This document shows positions 5,754 through 7,573 of a DNA stretch of 7,573 nucleotides, piece after piece. Numbering within the stretch: position 1 is the stretch's first letter; every line of letters starts with the position of its first letter. Under the pieces are notes generated by a model that searched no databases, was not told the origin of the DNA, and worked only from the letters and a program-made list of their open reading frames with translations. Position numbers and translations under genes: made by a program. This stretch comes from W1P20-047 sp045118335 (GTDB lineage: Bacteria > Actinomycetota > Coriobacteriia > Coriobacteriales > Eggerthellaceae): positions 1 through 7,573 of the forward strand of contig JBGUXY010000024.1 of NCBI GenBank assembly GCA_045118335.1, in the 5' to 3' direction.

Positions 5754-6626
5754 CTAGCGCATCACCTTTTCGAAGATCACCTCGCGGACGGCTTGCGCCT
5801 CGGGGATTGGCATCAGCGGGTACACGTGCATCAAGCCCTCGCCAACAATCAGCTCGTTTGTGCCGTCCTGGTCGAGCAGGGAGTAGAGCTTCAGCGTGTC
5901 GGGGAGCAGCAGTTCCTTCGTGCCCGTGAGCACCGTCACGTTGCGGATGCCCTTCAGGTCGCCGTAGATGGGGCTGACGTGGTAATCGTGGGGGTCGGTT
6001 CTTCCGACCCAGTTTCGGCCGCACACCTTCGCCAGCGACATCGCGAGCCACGGGTCTATGTCCACGAACGCCCCGATGGCCGGGTTTTCCATGGTGACGT
6101 CGACCCAGGGGGACATCAGGACCAGCTCGTCCGGCATGCGGACGCCGTCGATTTTCATCTGCTCGGCAAGCGCGAGAGCGAGGCCCCCTCCCGCGGAATC
6201 CCCCATGAGGACGATCTTCCTTTCCGGATGCTGCTCGACGTAGCTCTTGTACACGGGCGCAATCAGCTCGAACGCGTCTTCCCACGTCGCGAACGGGACG
6301 AGCCGGTACGCTGGCGCGATTACCGCCGCGCCGGTCTTTTCGACGAGCTTCTCGAGGAAGCGCCAGTGGAAGGGAGAAAAGTCGTGCAGGTACGCCCCGC
6401 CATGCAGGTAGAAGACGGTGCACTTCGACTGCGTCTCCTCGTTCGCATAGAAGAACCCACCGCCATGCGGGCTTTCCTCGTACCGCGTTTCCAGGTCCTT
6501 CGGATGCGGGGTCGGCGCCTCCCCTTGCTGCAAGAGCTGGTCGAGTTCCGCTTCCATCTCCGTTTCGGATTTCTTGCCCTTCAATTGGAAACCAGCGGCG
6601 ACGAGCGATGCCATGACGCTTGCCAT
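5754..6626 (-). CDS. Alpha/beta hydrolase, HSL-family esterase/lipase
   Basis: A 290-residue serine hydrolase of the hormone-sensitive-lipase type. The oxyanion-hole motif is YLHGGAY (HGG at 75-77). The nucleophile elbow is GDSAGGG with Ser144. The acid is in GTKELLLPD: most relatives have Asp where Glu238 stands here, so Glu238 or Asp243 may serve. The catalytic His is His267 in GLMHVYP. SPWVDVT (172-178) is another family block. There is no signal peptide, so it is cytoplasmic and likely cleaves short-chain acyl esters; the exact substrate is unknown. The start at 6626 is firm, with AAGGAGGT 7 nt upstream. It stands alone: REP-like elements lie on both sides and no partner gene adjoins it. 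The family length is ~300, so it looks complete. Confidence 0.93.
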   Translation of the reverse strand: MASVMASLVAAGFQLKGKKSETEMEAELDQLLQQGEAPTPHPKDLETRYEESPHGGGFFYANEETQSKCTVFYLHGGAYLHDFSPFHWRFLEKLVEKTGAAVIAPAYRLVPFATWEDAFELIAPVYKSYVEQHPERKIVLMGDSAGGGLALALAEQMKIDGVRMPDELVLMSPWVDVTMENPAIGAFVDIDPWLAMSLAKVCGRNWVGRTDPHDYHVSPIYGDLKGIRNVTVLTGTKELLLPDTLKLYSLLDQDGTNELIVGEGLMHVYPLMPIPEAQAVREVIFEKVMR

Positions 6627-6694
6627 TTCGGCTACCTCCTTGCAGTTCGCTTATGCGGTCATGTGCTTATATTCTACTGTATGGACATGTATTA

Positions 6695-6773
6695 ATTCAT
6701 GGAGAGGAACCCGCGCAGGTGTTTTACGGCCCCAGGAACAGGATCCTGACAAATGACCTGTCCCTTTGTCATG
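6695..6773. repeat. 79-bp tandem duplication, unit 1
   Basis: Starts ATTCATGGAGAGGAACCC and ends TTTGTCATG. It repeats at 6776-6854 with 78 of 79 bases identical (T6720 versus C6801) and a 2-bp gap. It contains a palindrome CAGGATCCTG (6739-6748) and a REP-like copy. AGGAACAGG can also pair, with one mismatch, with CCTGTCCCT, giving an alternative fold. It lies 69 bp upstream of the esterase ATG. Confidence 0.95.
6747..6771 (+). repeat. REP-like 25-bp element, copy 3
   Basis: TGACAAA (6747-6753), an 11-nt TGACCTGTCCC centre, TTTGTCA (6765-6771): perfect 7-bp arms, the best-formed dyad of the family. It lies inside duplication unit 1. Confidence 0.9.
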
Positions 6774-6775
6774 CT

Positions 6776-6854
6776 ATTCATGGAGAGGAACCCGCGCAGG
6801 CGTTTTACGGCCCCAGGAACAGGATCCTGACAAATGACCTGTCCCTTTGTCATG
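6776..6854. repeat. 79-bp tandem duplication, unit 2
   Basis: Second unit of the duplication, offset by 81 bp and one base different. The near identity suggests a recent event or ongoing correction between units. Confidence 0.95.
6828..6852 (+). repeat. REP-like 25-bp element, copy 4
   Basis: Identical to copy 3, carried inside duplication unit 2, with arms at 6828-6834 and 6846-6852. Confidence 0.9.
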
Positions 6855-6873
6855 GACCTGTCCCTTTGTCATG
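6855..6873 (+). repeat. Partial REP-like copy (right half)
   Basis: GACCTGTCCCTTTGTCATG repeats the last 19 bp of the duplication unit (6755-6773) immediately after unit 2, without the left arm. It looks like a slippage or partial third duplication product. Confidence 0.85.
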
Positions 6874-6875
6874 TA

Positions 6876-6889
6876 CATTGTGCACAATG
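6876..6889. promoter_or_regulatory. 14-bp perfect palindrome, candidate operator
   Basis: CATTGTGCACAATG, fully symmetric, 110 bp upstream of the lipoprotein gene start and just past the repeats. Size and symmetry suit a dimeric helix-turn-helix regulator. It touches the next dyad. Confidence 0.45.
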
Positions 6890-6916
6890 AGTCGGTTGAC
6901 CAGGTATGCCGACTCA
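6888..6916. promoter_or_regulatory. 8-bp inverted repeat around a -35-like TTGACC
   Basis: TGAGTCGG (6888-6895) and CCGACTCA (6909-6916), perfect arms with a 13-nt loop that begins TTGACC (6896-6901, 5 of 6 to a -35). No good -10 stands 16-18 bp on, so I do not call a promoter. The dyad could be an operator or, if transcribed, a leader hairpin. Confidence 0.4.
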
Positions 6917-6998
6917 CTGAAACGTTTTGCTTGGCGCTTCGTATATGCTTATGGAACTCTTTTAGTCACGAATCTACTTGTAGAAATGAGGGCACCGC

Positions 6999-7573
6999 AT
7001 GAAACGACTCGCCGCCACTATCGCAATCGCATCCCTTGCCGCATTGGCGGTTCTCGCATGCGGATGCGCTTCGAACGCATCTCAGCCGTCGGAGGCCAGC
7101 TCCTCGCCTACCGAGCAGGCAAGTGTTGAGCCCGTCATCGCCGAGGGTCTGCCCGACATACATGTGGAGGGCAGCACCGACCTGCCCGGCAACTTCTACC
7201 TGTCATGGGTGTACAGCCGCGACATCGCGATGCTCGACGGGCAGGGCAACGTAGTCTGGTCCAAGCACGAGGACCAGCCCGCAGAGGGCATGAACACCGG
7301 TTGGTGGGACTTTAAGAAGCACGTGATCGACGGCACGACGTACTACAGCTACCACGACCAGACCGGCGCCTACGACAACTACGGTCTCGAGGGCTATGCG
7401 CCGGGCGAACGCGTGATCATGGACGAGAACTTCAACGAAATCAAGCGCATCACCTTCGAGGAGTCCGATGTGGTGGAAAAGGGCGACCCGCTCGACGGGC
7501 ACGACTTCCTGATGATCGACCTCGACCACTACATCCTTTCGGGCTACATCCACGAGACGGTCTACAACGTACC
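6999..7573 (+). CDS. Lipoprotein, arylsulfotransferase (ASST) type, 5' part
   Basis: 191 codons up to the window edge, with no stop. Residues 1-~20 are a lipoprotein signal (MKRLAATIAIASLAALAVLAC): two basic residues, a hydrophobic run and Cys21 in VLAC, with Cys23 as a second candidate. A Ser/Ala/Glu/Pro-rich linker follows (24-~50), then a mature domain with FYLSWVYSRDIAMLDGQGNVVW (~67-88) and DPLDGHDFLMIDLDHYILSGY (~162-182). These resemble bacterial ASST proteins (MxLDxxGxVVW blade start, GHDFLxLxDGHYxL), which move sulfate between phenolic compounds outside the cytoplasm. The catalytic His of that family would lie downstream, possibly past the edge. The start at 6999 has GAGGG 6 nt upstream. 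As a lipoprotein it should be anchored on the outer face of the membrane. Confidence 0.85.
   Translation, partial: MKRLAATIAIASLAALAVLACGCASNASQPSEASSSPTEQASVEPVIAEGLPDIHVEGSTDLPGNFYLSWVYSRDIAMLDGQGNVVWSKHEDQPAEGMNTGWWDFKKHVIDGTTYYSYHDQTGAYDNYGLEGYAPGERVIMDENFNEIKRITFEESDVVEKGDPLDGHDFLMIDLDHYILSGYIHETVYNV

Noticed and set aside
5745..6695. 316-residue ORF antisense to the esterase, and the other long overlapping ORF at 5557-6423
   Set aside because: The esterase frame has HGG, GDSAGGG and a strong ribosome binding site; the others are Arg/His-rich shadows.
6671..6699. Possible esterase promoter (TAGAAT read leftward)
   Set aside because: The region is AT-rich with -10-like words, but no -35 matches well at 16-18 bp.
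6620..7129. 169-residue rightward ORF across the tandem repeats with a repeated peptide
   Set aside because: The peptide repeat only mirrors the DNA duplication; it overlaps the lipoprotein start in another frame and lacks a ribosome binding site.
1..7573. CRISPR array, rRNA, intact tRNA, insertion sequence or transposase gene
   Set aside because: No regular spacer-repeat array, no complete structural RNA and no transposase-like protein on either strand; the only tandem repeat has two units and a fragment.

Overview
The window is GC-rich, with compact genes on both strands and strong GGAG-type ribosome binding sites. The gene set is a putative lipoprotein aryl-sulfotransferase, an FAD oxidoreductase, a fused double-MarR regulator and a radical SAM peptide maturase. 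Together these suggest a gut or oral anaerobic actinobacterium of the Coriobacteriia (Eggerthella/Slackia/Adlercreutzia type). That assignment is inferred from gene content and style, not from a marker gene.

Layout, left to right. (a) 1-165 (+): the C-terminal end of a truncated gene. (b) 311-1168 (-): a transcriptional regulator with two MarR-like winged-helix domains in one chain, divergent from (c) 1292-2668 (+), a cytoplasmic FAD-dependent amine-oxidase-like oxidoreductase. Their 123-bp shared spacer holds a promoter and a small dyad. (d) 2669-3410: no intact gene. It holds hairpins, a terminator that fits leftward transcripts, a repeat copy, and decayed leftward coding remnants, one resembling the DNA-binding end of a WYL-type regulator. 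(e) 3411-5407 (-): a RiPP locus made of a Nif11-leader precursor peptide (5081-5407) and a radical SAM/SPASM maturase (3411-4844). It has a near-consensus promoter, a ~125-nt leader, and a 236-bp precursor-maturase gap containing a hairpin plus U-run. (f) 5408-5753: leader, promoter, two adjacent stem-loops and a repeat copy. (g) 5754-6626 (-): an HSL-type alpha/beta hydrolase. (h) 6627-6998: a 79-bp near-perfect tandem duplication and two dyad sites. (i) 6999-7573 (+): the 5' end of a lipoprotein gene of the arylsulfotransferase type, cut by the window edge.

The most interesting item is the RiPP pair. The precursor has an acidic Nif11-like leader ending in a GG cleavage motif, then a 31-residue core with four almost evenly spaced cysteines. 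The maturase has the CxxxCxxC radical SAM motif and a full seven-cysteine SPASM domain. The likely product is a thioether-crosslinked peptide (sactipeptide or ranthipeptide type), but the crosslinks cannot be read from sequence. No exporter or protease gene lies in the window.

The second theme is a ~25-bp inverted-repeat element (TGACAAA...TTTGTCA around a CCTGTCCC core). It occurs in four same-orientation copies plus one partial copy, all outside intact genes. The copies bracket the RiPP locus and the esterase gene as separate blocks, as REP-like elements often do.
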